The position numbers and the translations under genes were made by a program. From Clostridiales bacterium UBA1774 (GTDB lineage: Bacteria > Bacillota > Clostridia > Oscillospirales > Oscillospiraceae), in NCBI GenBank assembly GCA_002314635.1, contig DCGQ01000063.1:1-9066 (forward strand): a stretch of DNA of 9,066 nucleotides, in the 5' to 3' direction. Positions within the stretch are counted from its first letter, which is position 1. Every line of letters starts with the position of its first letter. Below, one piece after another: positions 1 to 6,792 of this stretch. The notes beneath the pieces are model-generated. The model worked only from the letters and a program-made list of their open reading frames with translations. It had not been told where the DNA came from and did no database searches.

Positions 1-535
1 GCAGGGCATCGATGACGGTATTGCCGGTAATGACGACCTTGGCGGCGTCAATGCCCTCGCGGGTCAGATTGTCCTTGTTGCGCTGAGTGGGTGAGAAATG
101 GAGGTCTGCAAGATCGCCGGTTAGAACCCGGTTCATTTCCTCCGGGAAGGGGGAACGGAGGTTGTAGGTGCGGAGCCCTGCCTCCACATGTCCGACGGGA
201 ATCCCTGCATAAAAGGCGGCCAGCCCCGCGGAGAAGGTGGTAGTGGTATCCCCGTGGACAAGCACCAGATCAGGCTTATCTTTTTCTAAGATCTCTTTCA
301 TCCCCATGAGGACACGGGTGGTGATATCGTATAAAGTCTGCCCCTGCTGCATGATGGAAAGGTCATAATCCGGTACTATGTCGAACGCGGACAACACACT
401 CTGCAGCATTTCCCGGTGCTGACCGGTGACGCAGACGGATACCTGCAGGTTTTTCCGCTTTCGCAGTTCCAAAACAAGGGGGCACATTTTTATGGCTTCC
501 GGTCTGGTGCCGAAAACCAGCATGACTTTTTTCAT
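1..535 (-). CDS. wecB: UDP-N-acetylglucosamine 2-epimerase, non-hydrolysing (3' end cut by window edge)
   Basis: This enzyme interconverts UDP-GlcNAc and UDP-ManNAc in the cytoplasm, supplying ManNAc for cell-surface polymers such as teichoic acid linkage units or capsule. The first 178 residues are present; the family is usually about 370-390 residues, so roughly half is missing beyond base 1. The N-terminus MKKVMLVFGTRPEAIKM is the family signature. Other visible motifs are TGQHREML (37-44), the VHGDTTTTF strand with Asp96, GHVEAGLRT with Glu118, and PFPEEMNR with Glu132. With Arg11 these align, at an offset of one, with the catalytic residues Arg10, Asp95, Glu117 and Glu131 known from E. 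coli WecB; the catalytic His near 213 lies outside the window. The start lies five bases after the ahcY stop with only a weak ribosome site (GGTGTGAG), which suggests translational coupling. I see no promoter of its own, so it should share the SAM-I-controlled transcript. Confidence 0.95.
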   Translation of the reverse strand, partial: MKKVMLVFGTRPEAIKMCPLVLELRKRKNLQVSVCVTGQHREMLQSVLSAFDIVPDYDLSIMQQGQTLYDITTRVLMGMKEILEKDKPDLVLVHGDTTTTFSAGLAAFYAGIPVGHVEAGLRTYNLRSPFPEEMNRVLTGDLADLHFSPTQRNKDNLTREGIDAAKVVITGNTVIDAL

Positions 536-540
536 AGCGC

Positions 541-1785
541 TCACACCGTCCAACTGGCAAGATAGGCTTCCTGCCTGGGGGTGAGGGTATCAATGTGCAT
601 CCCCACAGAGGAAAGCTTTCTCAAAGAGACCTGCTTATCAATGTCTTCGGGAACGGGGGTGACACCGGCGGAGAGCTCACCGTGATGCTCGGCAATATAC
701 CGGGCGGAGAGCGCCTGAATGGCAAAGCTCATGTCCATGATCTCCACGGGATGGCCGTCACCGGAGGCAAGGTTCACTAAGCGCCCCTCTGCCAGCAGGA
801 ACACGGTGCTGCCGCTGGCCAGCGTGTAACCCATGATGTTATCCCGAGCAAGAAAGCGCTCCTTGTGATTGGCTTCCAGCCAGGCGTAGTCCACCTCCAC
901 ATTGAAGTGACCGGCGTTGCACAGCACGGCGCCGTCCTTCATGAGAAGCATATGCTCGCCGGTGATGACGTCAGCACAGCCTGTGGCGGTGACGAAGAGG
1001 TCGCCCCGCCTGGCTGCCTCCGCCATGGGCATGACCTGAAAGCCGTCCATCATGGCCTCCAGTGCCTTGACAGGGTCAACCTCGGTGACGATGACTTTGG
1101 CGCCAAAGCCCTTGGCGCGCATGGCAATGCCTCTGCCGCACCAGCCGTAACCGGCGACCACCACGGTCTTACCGGCAACCACCAGATTGGTGGTGTGCAT
1201 GATTCCGTCCCACACACTCTGACCGGTGCCGTATTTATTATCATAGTAGTGTTTGCACTTGGCGTCATTCACTGCCACCATGGGGCAGGGCAGCGCATTT
1301 TCCGCTTCCCGAGCCTTCAGGCGCAGAATGCCGGTGGTGGTTTCCTCGCAGCCGCCCAGCAGATTCCCCGCATATTCGCTGCACTCCCCTGCCAGCAGGT
1401 TCACCAGATCGCCGCCGTCATCAATGATAATATGGGGGCTGCATTTCAGGGTCTCTTTCAAAAGATCGGTATAACCCTCTGCGTCTACACCGTGAATGCC
1501 GAAGGTCTCAATGCCAAGGCTGGCAGCACCGGCAGCCACATCGTCCTGCGTGGACAGCGGGTTGGAACCGGTCAGAAATACCTGTGCGCCGCCCTTCTGC
1601 AGCACGAAGGCCAGATTGGCCGTTTTTGCCTCCAGATGCACGGATACCGCGATTTTCAGTCCCCGAAAGGGCTGTTCTGCTTCAAAACGCTTTTCGATGC
1701 CGCTGAGAGCGGGCATGAAGGAGCGCACCCATTCGATTTTCCGCCGACCGGATTCCGCCAGCGACAGATCCTTTACGATGCTCAT
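541..1785 (-). CDS. ahcY: S-adenosyl-L-homocysteine hydrolase (adenosylhomocysteinase)
   Basis: This NAD-dependent cytoplasmic enzyme splits S-adenosylhomocysteine, the by-product of SAM-dependent methylation, into adenosine and homocysteine, relieving methyltransferase inhibition and feeding the methionine cycle. From the ATG at 1785 it has 414 residues. Visible motifs: VHLEAKTA (49-56), DDGGD (122-126), EETTTG (147-152), the substrate-binding block NDAKCKHYYDNKYGTGQS (173-190) with Lys178 and Asp182, the Rossmann loop GYGWCGRG (212-219), GHFNVE (292-297) and NLASGDGHP (338-346). It is the short form, ending near TLTPRQEAYLASW, without the longer Lys-Tyr C-terminal tail of eukaryotic and proteobacterial enzymes; this resembles Thermotoga and archaeal-type homologues. 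The frame stays open upstream to a TTG at 1809, but that codon overlaps the terminator T-tract, while the ATG at 1785 has AAGGA ten bases upstream, so I chose the ATG. It is the first gene after the SAM-I riboswitch and precedes wecB. Confidence 0.96.
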   Translation of the reverse strand: MSIVKDLSLAESGRRKIEWVRSFMPALSGIEKRFEAEQPFRGLKIAVSVHLEAKTANLAFVLQKGGAQVFLTGSNPLSTQDDVAAGAASLGIETFGIHGVDAEGYTDLLKETLKCSPHIIIDDGGDLVNLLAGECSEYAGNLLGGCEETTTGILRLKAREAENALPCPMVAVNDAKCKHYYDNKYGTGQSVWDGIMHTTNLVVAGKTVVVAGYGWCGRGIAMRAKGFGAKVIVTEVDPVKALEAMMDGFQVMPMAEAARRGDLFVTATGCADVITGEHMLLMKDGAVLCNAGHFNVEVDYAWLEANHKERFLARDNIMGYTLASGSTVFLLAEGRLVNLASGDGHPVEIMDMSFAIQALSARYIAEHHGELSAGVTPVPEDIDKQVSLRKLSSVGMHIDTLTPRQEAYLASWTV

Positions 1786-1795
1786 GCTATTATCA

Positions 1796-1800
1796 TCCTT
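1796..1800 (-). promoter_or_regulatory. Ribosome binding site that sets the ahcY start
   Basis: AAGGA on the minus strand, ten bases before the ATG at 1785. It lies just past the terminator T-tract and supports the ATG over the TTG at 1809, which overlaps that tract and has no ribosome site. Confidence 0.65.
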
Positions 1801-1807
1801 TTCTGAC

Positions 1808-1836
1808 AAAAAGCGCTCCGCCTTCCGACGGAGCGC
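1808..1836 (-). terminator. Riboswitch-controlled intrinsic terminator of ahcY
   Basis: On the minus strand GCGCTCCG (1836-1829) pairs perfectly with CGGAGCGC (1820-1813) across an 8-base loop, and five T residues follow (1812-1808). It lies 20 bases downstream of the SAM-I aptamer and upstream of the ahcY ribosome site, the standard arrangement of an expression platform that stops transcription when SAM is bound. The matching antiterminator should use the 3' strand of P1 (around 1857-1870), but I have not folded it. Confidence 0.9.
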
Positions 1837-1856
1837 ACAATTTACATTGTTCCTGA

Positions 1857-1963
1857 CCTTATCTCTCGATTAACCCGTCGGAATTGGCACCTTTCAGCGG
1901 TCATAGACCGGGGCAGGTTGCCGTGGCTTCATAGGGCCGTTCCCTCCACCACTCTCGATAAGG
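1857..1963 (-). ncRNA. SAM-I (S-box) riboswitch
   Basis: The minus strand carries the S-box consensus in order. P1 is CCTTATC (1963-1957) closing with GATAAGG (1863-1857). Between them come GAGAGTGGTGGAGGGA, the kink-turn strand GGCCCTATGAAGCC, the core GGCAACC (1922-1916), and AAGGTGCCAATTCC (1893-1880). The aptamer is about 107 bases, normal for the class. In known members SAM binding stabilises P1 and lets a downstream terminator form, giving OFF control at high SAM. Here the terminator at 1808-1836 and ahcY follow directly, so the ahcY-wecB transcript should be repressed by SAM. The core agrees with SAM-I rather than with the SAH, SAM-II or SAM-III classes. Confidence 0.96.
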
Positions 1964-1982
1964 CAATTCACTTTTCCCGAAA

Positions 1983-2010
1983 ATTATAGCACAGCTTTTC
2001 TTTTTGTCAA
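1983..2010 (-). promoter_or_regulatory. Sigma-A-type promoter of the riboswitch-ahcY-wecB operon
   Basis: A perfect -35 TTGACA (2010-2005) and perfect -10 TATAAT (1988-1983) on the minus strand, 16 bases apart. Transcription should start near 1976, a few bases before P1 of the riboswitch, giving a leader of about 190 bases. The -35 lies only six bases beyond the symporter stop codon, and I see no terminator between the two, so symporter transcripts may also read into the riboswitch. Confidence 0.9.
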
Positions 2011-2016
2011 CAGGTT

Positions 2017-3264
2017 TCAGTCGGCTTTTTTCATCTGCTTTTGCAGCCAGTCCTTCCCGTCCGCATAGCGGGACACAATGTAGGATACCACATAGTCGCC
2101 TGCGGCATTGACCATGGTTGCGGGAGGATCCACCAGATCGCCCAGTGCGATGGCGATGGGATAGGCAACGGCAAGCTGATCCGGGAAAAAGATGGTGCAG
2201 AGCACCAGCTCGCCCACACCGCCGCCGCCGGGGATGCCGGACATGGCGACGCTGGAAAACACGGCCACGATGATGGCCAGAATGGCCCGCCCGGTGCCGA
2301 AATCCTGACCGAAAATGCCGAACAGAAACGCAACCTTGATGATAGCCGACATGGCGCTGCCGTCCATATGCATGGTAGCGCCCAGCGGCAGGACGATATC
2401 ATTCACATCATCGGAAATCCCCGTGGCCTTGGCTTCCCGCATATTGGTGGGAATGGTGGCCACGCTGGAGCAGGTACCGAAAGCCGTCACAGCCGGTGCG
2501 AACAAGTGGCGAAGCATGATCTTTGCACCGCCCTTGCCGCCGCCGAAGCGGGCATACACCGGGAACATACCCAGCATATAGACAAAGCACAGCACATAGT
2601 ACACCAGCAGTGTCCGGCTGTAGTCGCCGATCAGCTCCGGGCCGTAAGTCGCCACCAGATAGGCAAAGAAACCGAAAAAGCCGATGGGCGCGTAGTAGGA
2701 GATCAGCTTCACCACATTCATCAGACACTCGGTCAGGCTCTTCAGGCCGCGGGCCACCGGGGTCTCCGGGCCGCCTGCCATCTGCACGCCGAACCCGAAC
2801 AGCACCGCTGCCACGATCAGCGGCAGCATGGCTCTGCGGCTCAGCAGTTCATTGAAATCCGGCTTTGTGAAGAAATTGACGATCATCTCTCCGATCGAAA
2901 CGGTTCTGGTCTCCCCTGCTTCCAGCGTATAGGTGCCGGTTACGATGGGAATGATCCGCACCACAACATACATGATGACCGCCGCAATGGCCGCCGTGAT
3001 CAGAAAGGTCAGCACGGTCACGCCGATGATCCTGCCCGCTCTCCGCATATTTCCCATATTGGCAATGGCAGAGGAAATGGACACGAACACCATGGGAACC
3101 ACCACACAGAACATGGCATTGATAAACAGCGTTCCCATGGGTTCCAGGCAGGTGGCTCCCGGCCATACGGCGCCGACCACACAGCCGGCGGCAATGGCAA
3201 CGAGCATGGAGAGGATAAACCAGTAGTTTTTCATAAAACTGCGAAACCCGCTTTTCGCTTTCAT
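2017..3264 (-). CDS. Dicarboxylate/amino-acid:cation symporter (DAACS family, GltPh-like)
   Basis: A 415-residue inner-membrane secondary transporter that should import an amino acid or dicarboxylate with Na+ or H+. It is hydrophobic almost throughout, with a first membrane segment at about 14-34. Family signatures: re-entrant loop HP1 FGTCSSVATIPTN (262-274), the TM7 motif LPLGATMHMDGSA (292-304), HP2 SGIPGGGG (342-349), and the TM8 motif DPPATMVNAAGD (379-390). By alignment with GltPh, Asp379, Thr383, Asn386 and Asp390 match Asp394, Thr398, Asn401 and Asp405. The arginine that grips acidic side chains (Arg397) is Ala382, and Asn310 of the NMDG motif, which takes part in Na+ binding, is His299. 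The family is certain; the substrate is not. Loss of the arginine points to a neutral or unusual substrate, as in SstT- or ASCT-like members, but this is inference. The start has GAGGT six bases upstream. The gene is divergent from the AraC regulator at 3382, its likely controller. Confidence 0.94.
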   Translation of the reverse strand: MKAKSGFRSFMKNYWFILSMLVAIAAGCVVGAVWPGATCLEPMGTLFINAMFCVVVPMVFVSISSAIANMGNMRRAGRIIGVTVLTFLITAAIAAVIMYVVVRIIPIVTGTYTLEAGETRTVSIGEMIVNFFTKPDFNELLSRRAMLPLIVAAVLFGFGVQMAGGPETPVARGLKSLTECLMNVVKLISYYAPIGFFGFFAYLVATYGPELIGDYSRTLLVYYVLCFVYMLGMFPVYARFGGGKGGAKIMLRHLFAPAVTAFGTCSSVATIPTNMREAKATGISDDVNDIVLPLGATMHMDGSAMSAIIKVAFLFGIFGQDFGTGRAILAIIVAVFSSVAMSGIPGGGGVGELVLCTIFFPDQLAVAYPIAIALGDLVDPPATMVNAAGDYVVSYIVSRYADGKDWLQKQMKKAD

Positions 3265-3293
3265 GACATGACCTCTTTTCCTTTTTTGCTGCC

Positions 3294-3299
3294 AGTATA
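3294..3299 (-). promoter_or_regulatory. Possible -10 element of the symporter promoter
   Basis: TATACT on the minus strand, about 30 bases before the symporter start. At the -35 position (about 3317-3322) the sequence is ATTTCC, a poor match to TTGACA. A good -10 with a poor -35 fits a promoter that needs an activator, and a TACGCA repeat overlaps that -35. Moderate to low confidence. Confidence 0.45.
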
Positions 3300-3311
3300 C
3301 GCCTGAGGCTC

Positions 3312-3341
3312 TTGCAGGAAATACGCATTATGTGCTAATAT
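3312..3341 (+). promoter_or_regulatory. Likely promoter of the AraC-family regulator gene
   Basis: TTGCAG (3312-3317) and TAATAT (3336-3341) are 18 bases apart on the plus strand, giving a start near 3348 and a leader of about 34 bases to the ATG at 3382. One TACGCA repeat falls in the spacer and the other at the predicted start point, so a protein bound there could repress the gene. Confidence 0.6.
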
Positions 3342-3358
3342 CTACGCAAATCATGCGT
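3322..3358. promoter_or_regulatory. Candidate AraC-family operator: two TACGCA repeats 21 bp apart
   Basis: TACGCA occurs at 3322-3327 and 3343-3348, exactly 21 bp apart start to start, i.e. two helical turns on the same DNA face. A third, inverted half (TGCGT, 3354-3358) forms an ACGCA-5-TGCGT dyad with the second repeat. AraC-family proteins commonly bind direct repeats spaced by whole helical turns. The site lies between the symporter and regulator genes and overlaps both putative promoters. That it binds the neighbouring regulator is inference. Confidence 0.5.
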
Positions 3359-3381
3359 CATCTTTTTGGAGGGATCCCATC

Positions 3382-4191
3382 ATGTCCTATACGCAGCGCG
3401 GATATCTGACCTCGGCATTCCGTCTCTTCCGTCTGGAGGACACGGTATCGGTCAGTGAGATCGACTATCACTTTCACGATTTTCACAAGCTGCTTTTCTT
3501 TCGCGGCGGCACTGCCAGCTACTGCATCGAAGGTCGGCACTATCCATTGGAACCGGGGGATGTGGTTCTGGTCCCCAAGGGCTGCGTGCATCGGCCGGAA
3601 GCCGGTGTCAGCGTGCCATACAGCCGGGATGTGCTTTATCTTTCCGCCTCATTTTTGCAGGAGGGTGGGTTGGAACATTGTTTCGCTCTGGCCGCGGAGC
3701 GGAAGCAGTATGTTCTGCGTCTGGCTGACGGTGCAGGGCTGATCGAATCCGCCTTTCTGGAGCTGGAGCAGGCTCAGCAGGAGCCGGACGCCTTCGCGGC
3801 GGAGCTGCTGCAGCGCATCAATGTACAGCGGCTTCTGATTCTCCTGACCCGACTGCAGCAGCAGGAGGTGCCTTCCCCTGCCGCCACCTTTGATTCGCTG
3901 ACTGCAAGGCTGCTGCAGACAATCAATGACAATCTCACGGGAGATATTCGTGCAGATGCGCTGGCAGCACAGTTTTATGTCAGCAAATATCACCTGATGC
4001 GCCGTTTCCGGCAGGAAACCGGCTACTCGATCCACCAGTACATATCCAGCAAACGGCTGCTTTTTGCCCGGGAGATGATTTCCGCCGGTGTCAGTCCCAC
4101 AGACGCCTGTTTCCGCTGCGGCTTCCGGGATTACAGCGCCTTCGCCCGGGCATACCGAAAACAGTTCGCCGTATCTCCACGCGGCGGCTGA
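3382..4191 (+). CDS. AraC-family transcriptional regulator with N-terminal cupin sensor domain
   Basis: A 269-residue cytoplasmic DNA-binding protein. Residues about 25-90 form a cupin-type ligand domain: YHFHDFHKLLFF (29-40) carries the His-x-His pair, and GRHYPLEPGDVVLVPKGCVH (51-70) is the typical second cupin strand set. Residues about 170-269 are the AraC double helix-turn-helix: first HTH around ADALAAQFYVSKYHLMRRFR (191-210), linker helix YISSKRLLFAREMI (220-233), second HTH DACFRCGFRDYSAFARAYRK (241-260), with the conserved GF and FxRxYRKxF pattern. The C-terminus is short after SPRGG but covers both HTHs. The start is supported by GGAGGG (3368-3373) eight bases upstream. It is divergent from the symporter, so it probably senses that transporter's substrate or a related metabolite and controls its transcription; the ligand cannot be read from the sequence. 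The gene converges on the protease gene at 4250. Confidence 0.93.
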   Translation: MSYTQRGYLTSAFRLFRLEDTVSVSEIDYHFHDFHKLLFFRGGTASYCIEGRHYPLEPGDVVLVPKGCVHRPEAGVSVPYSRDVLYLSASFLQEGGLEHCFALAAERKQYVLRLADGAGLIESAFLELEQAQQEPDAFAAELLQRINVQRLLILLTRLQQQEVPSPAATFDSLTARLLQTINDNLTGDIRADALAAQFYVSKYHLMRRFRQETGYSIHQYISSKRLLFAREMISAGVSPTDACFRCGFRDYSAFARAYRKQFAVSPRGG

Positions 4192-4198
4192 CGGAGGA

Positions 4199-4215
4199 TT
4201 TTCCGATACGGAAAA
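4199..4215. repeat. Small perfect hairpin after the regulator gene
   Basis: TTTTCCG-ATA-CGGAAAA, seven-pair arms with a three-base loop, eight bases after the regulator stop. On the plus strand it is not followed by a T-tract, so it is not a standard terminator alone. It overlaps the T-tract of the minus-strand terminator next to it. Confidence 0.5.
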
Positions 4216-4243
4216 CGGACCGGCTCGCGTTGAACCGGTCCGT
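4212..4243 (-). terminator. Intrinsic terminator of the clostripain-like gene
   Basis: ACGGACCGG (4215-4223) pairs with CCGGTCCGT (4235-4243), nine pairs with an 11-base loop. On the minus strand the stem is followed by TTTTCC, and it lies seven bases past the protease stop codon. On the plus strand the tail is TTCCTATTC, a weak T-tract, so it may also help end the regulator transcript from the other side. Confidence 0.8.
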
Positions 4244-4249
4244 TCCTAT

Positions 4250-6682
4250 TCAGTTCTGCGGAATGGGCTGCGTCCAGTAATTCTGGCAGTAGATATCGGT
4301 AAACAGATACATGGCGGAAGCAGCGGCACTGTCGATATACACATTGCTGATCGTCACAGCCTCGCCGGTATAGGTCCACGGTTCCCCCAGATAATAGCTG
4401 TCCTGATAGGTGCCGTCATAGGAATAGTAATCGCAGAGGAAGATGATCTCATCCCCGGCGGTCAGCTCCGCGGTGCTCTTGGCCACGGTTTCCGTCTCAC
4501 CGCTGCGGTAATCGCTGCGGGCACCGGCAATATAGCCGTAAGGATGCTCCGTATCGAACACCACCAGCAGCTCTGCGCGGCTGCCGTTGAGCAGCACCGG
4601 AATCCTGCCGGAAATCGTATAGTTGTCGCCGTCATACACCGTGTCGATGTAGTAATACGCAACCGGCTGATCGTTGATCGCAAGCCATGTGCCGTCATAT
4701 TCGCCCAGAAGCGCTCCGCTTTCCGTGAAATCGAACACATTGTCACAGCCCAGATCAATATAGCCTTCGCCGTCGTCAAAGAACACATTCAGTTCCAGAT
4801 CCTGCACCAGTGACCACTGTGCCTCTGTCAGACTGATCTGATATCTTCCGTCCGCCTGTTTCCAGACCAGTGCAGAGGGGTCAAAGCGGTTTTCCGTCAG
4901 ATACTGTGCCGTGCTTTCCACATCCAGATTCCTGCCGAAAAAGCCGGAACTGCTGCCGGAAAGCAGGCCGGAGAGAATGCCGGAGATCATATCGGAGGAA
5001 ACCGTGGTGCCCGTGCTGCCGGAAATGGCGGGCAGCGGTGAGGTATTTCCGCCTGCCACCGCCTGACCGCTGGTTTCCATGGTGGCAAACTGCTGGATGC
5101 AGCGGGAATATTCGCTGTCGATGCCGATTGCATCATAGGTGCTGACAGCGCTGTTCACCTTCGTTGTTTTCTGATACGGGAAATAGATGGAAAGGCCATA
5201 GGCATTGGTCATATTGGAGCTGGTACGGTTATACTTGACCGCGCCGAGAATTGCCTCCGCCAGCGCCTGTCCCTCCGGGGTTCCCAGATGATAGGCCAGA
5301 TCCGCCAGATCCACCTGATCGATCTTACTGGACACGGCAAATTCCCGGGAGCTGCTGCGGGCATCCGATACCGTCTTATACTGGTTGTTCTCCAGAAGCT
5401 CCGCGGTATCCGACGCGAAGGATTTGAAGGCTGCCGGAACGGTGCTTTCCAGCTCCGCAAGGTCGATAACAGACAGCGTCGTCTTTTGTCCGCTGCATTT
5501 GATGTTACAGGTGCTGACGAAATCGTCTGCAATCTTTTTGCCGATTTCCAGCGTGGACATGGAGGTATTATTGGAAAGCGCGGTCAGCCAGTCGGTGTAA
5601 TACCAGCCGATTCCCGGCTCCGTTTCCTCGGAGGCGATCAGGTAATCTGCATAAGGCTCCAGTGTCAGCGCATTTTCCAGCGTTGCCATCAGGCAGGCAT
5701 CAAAGCCGATGAAATCGAAGGTCGTACCTGCATTGGAAAGTGCTTCGTTGATGCCCTTCAGCGTCATGGAACCGGCGTTCCGGTTCTTCTCATCATATCC
5801 GTAACCGGTAAGGGAACCGCCGCCGTGATCCCAGAATATCAGTTCGTTCCGGTTTGCCGGATAGTTTTTCGTGCAGTATTGAATGAATCCGGTCAGGGTG
5901 GAGGGCGTGGTCATGGCAGCAGAGCCGTCGTTGCTGACGAGGCATTCCAGTCCGCCGTCCTTGATTCGATAAATCTGGTTATAGGAATTGCTGACCACAT
6001 TGTTTTTCCATTGCGTACAGCCGCCGGTGTAGATCAGGACATTCACCTGACTGCTCATCGCTGCGGCCAGCATCTCCTTCAAATCGGAGGTGGCCATACC
6101 GCTCTTGGACTCCAGATCCGTTCCGCACATATAGATCATGACGGTCACGGTGTCCCGTCCGCTGCCCAGAATTTCGGTACGCTTTTCGCGGGCGCCGGAC
6201 GCCACCGTGGTATCCAGCCGCCCGGTATTGGCGCTGTTTGTCCACCCGGAGGACACATTGCCCACGCTGCCGGACAGCAGGCTGGCAATATCGAATACGG
6301 AAGAACCCTGAGAGGTATTCTGGTTAGAGGGCTGGGTATAGCTGCTGCCGGAATACACATCCGTTGGTTCTCCGCCGGTCGAGCCACCGCCCAGCAGGCT
6401 GCTGATTCCGAACCCGCCGCCGCCCAGAAGCACGACGATGGCGGCGATAATCTTGATCAGTCCTCCGCCGGAAGCGCGGGTATGCCCGCCGCTGTAGCCC
6501 CGGTTCGGCCCTGCGGAACGGCCTGTCTGCGCCGGTCTGCCGGTTCCGGACTGTGCATTTTCTTTTCGGCCGGCATAGCCTTCGGCTCGGCCAACCGGCC
6601 CGGTATGAAGACCGCTGCCATTTTTCTGAACCTTGCCGCTGCCGGTGATGTTTTTCTCACGGCCTTGTGGTCTGTTTTCCAT
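4250..6682 (-). CDS. Membrane-anchored clostripain-like (C11 family) cysteine protease
   Basis: An 810-residue protease of the clostripain type, which cleaves after Arg or Lys. Layout: a Gly/Arg/Ser-rich, basic, probably disordered tail (1-74), one membrane segment (about 75-98), a Ser/Gly/Thr-rich linker to about 175, the C11 catalytic domain (about 177-505), a second Ser/Gly linker (about 535-582) and a C-terminal domain (about 586-810) that I do not recognise. The catalytic pair is His286 in FWDHGGGS and Cys330 in FDACLMA; Asp328, two before the Cys, matches the S1-pocket acid described for PmC11, which fits Arg/Lys specificity. The positive tail before the membrane segment predicts N-in topology, with catalysis outside the cell. 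This is much longer than secreted clostripain (about 526 residues). GAGG sits seven bases before the ATG. The gene has its own promoter and terminator and no operon partner; substrates are unknown. Confidence 0.93.
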   Translation of the reverse strand: MENRPQGREKNITGSGKVQKNGSGLHTGPVGRAEGYAGRKENAQSGTGRPAQTGRSAGPNRGYSGGHTRASGGGLIKIIAAIVVLLGGGGFGISSLLGGGSTGGEPTDVYSGSSYTQPSNQNTSQGSSVFDIASLLSGSVGNVSSGWTNSANTGRLDTTVASGAREKRTEILGSGRDTVTVMIYMCGTDLESKSGMATSDLKEMLAAAMSSQVNVLIYTGGCTQWKNNVVSNSYNQIYRIKDGGLECLVSNDGSAAMTTPSTLTGFIQYCTKNYPANRNELIFWDHGGGSLTGYGYDEKNRNAGSMTLKGINEALSNAGTTFDFIGFDACLMATLENALTLEPYADYLIASEETEPGIGWYYTDWLTALSNNTSMSTLEIGKKIADDFVSTCNIKCSGQKTTLSVIDLAELESTVPAAFKSFASDTAELLENNQYKTVSDARSSSREFAVSSKIDQVDLADLAYHLGTPEGQALAEAILGAVKYNRTSSNMTNAYGLSIYFPYQKTTKVNSAVSTYDAIGIDSEYSRCIQQFATMETSGQAVAGGNTSPLPAISGSTGTTVSSDMISGILSGLLSGSSSGFFGRNLDVESTAQYLTENRFDPSALVWKQADGRYQISLTEAQWSLVQDLELNVFFDDGEGYIDLGCDNVFDFTESGALLGEYDGTWLAINDQPVAYYYIDTVYDGDNYTISGRIPVLLNGSRAELLVVFDTEHPYGYIAGARSDYRSGETETVAKSTAELTAGDEIIFLCDYYSYDGTYQDSYYLGEPWTYTGEAVTISNVYIDSAAASAMYLFTDIYCQNYWTQPIPQN

Positions 6683-6742
6683 GATACTACCTCTTTTCTA
6701 CGGATTTCGTGCCGCGATTCCCGCAGCGCGGGGATCGGAATC

Positions 6743-6771
6743 ATCTTACCACACGTAAAAGTTTCCATCAA
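6743..6771 (-). promoter_or_regulatory. Likely promoter of the clostripain-like gene
   Basis: TTGATG (6771-6766) and TAAGAT (6748-6743) on the minus strand, 17 bases apart. Transcription should start near 6736, giving a leader of about 54 bases. That leader opens with a GC-rich imperfect inverted repeat (6716-6736, GATCCCCGC-3-GCGGGAATC on the minus strand, one mismatch), which could shape the 5' end or be a binding site. Confidence 0.7.
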
Positions 6772-6792
6772 GCATCAGAATCTGCCGCACAG

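Noticed and set aside
865..1806. A 313-codon plus-strand open frame opposite ahcY
   Set aside because: It overlaps ahcY completely and runs into its terminator; no ribosome site or family resemblance.
1786..1809. TTG start for ahcY at 1809, adding eight residues
   Set aside because: The TTG overlaps the T-tract of the riboswitch terminator and has no ribosome site, while AAGGA is placed for the ATG at 1785.
1857..1963. SAH riboswitch, suggested by the downstream ahcY gene
   Set aside because: The conserved blocks and P1 layout are those of SAM-I; I do not see the SAH aptamer core.
2041..3306. A 421-codon plus-strand open frame opposite the symporter
   Set aside because: It is the antisense shadow of a gene with firm family motifs; its product is improbably rich in His, Gly and Gln and has no ribosome site.
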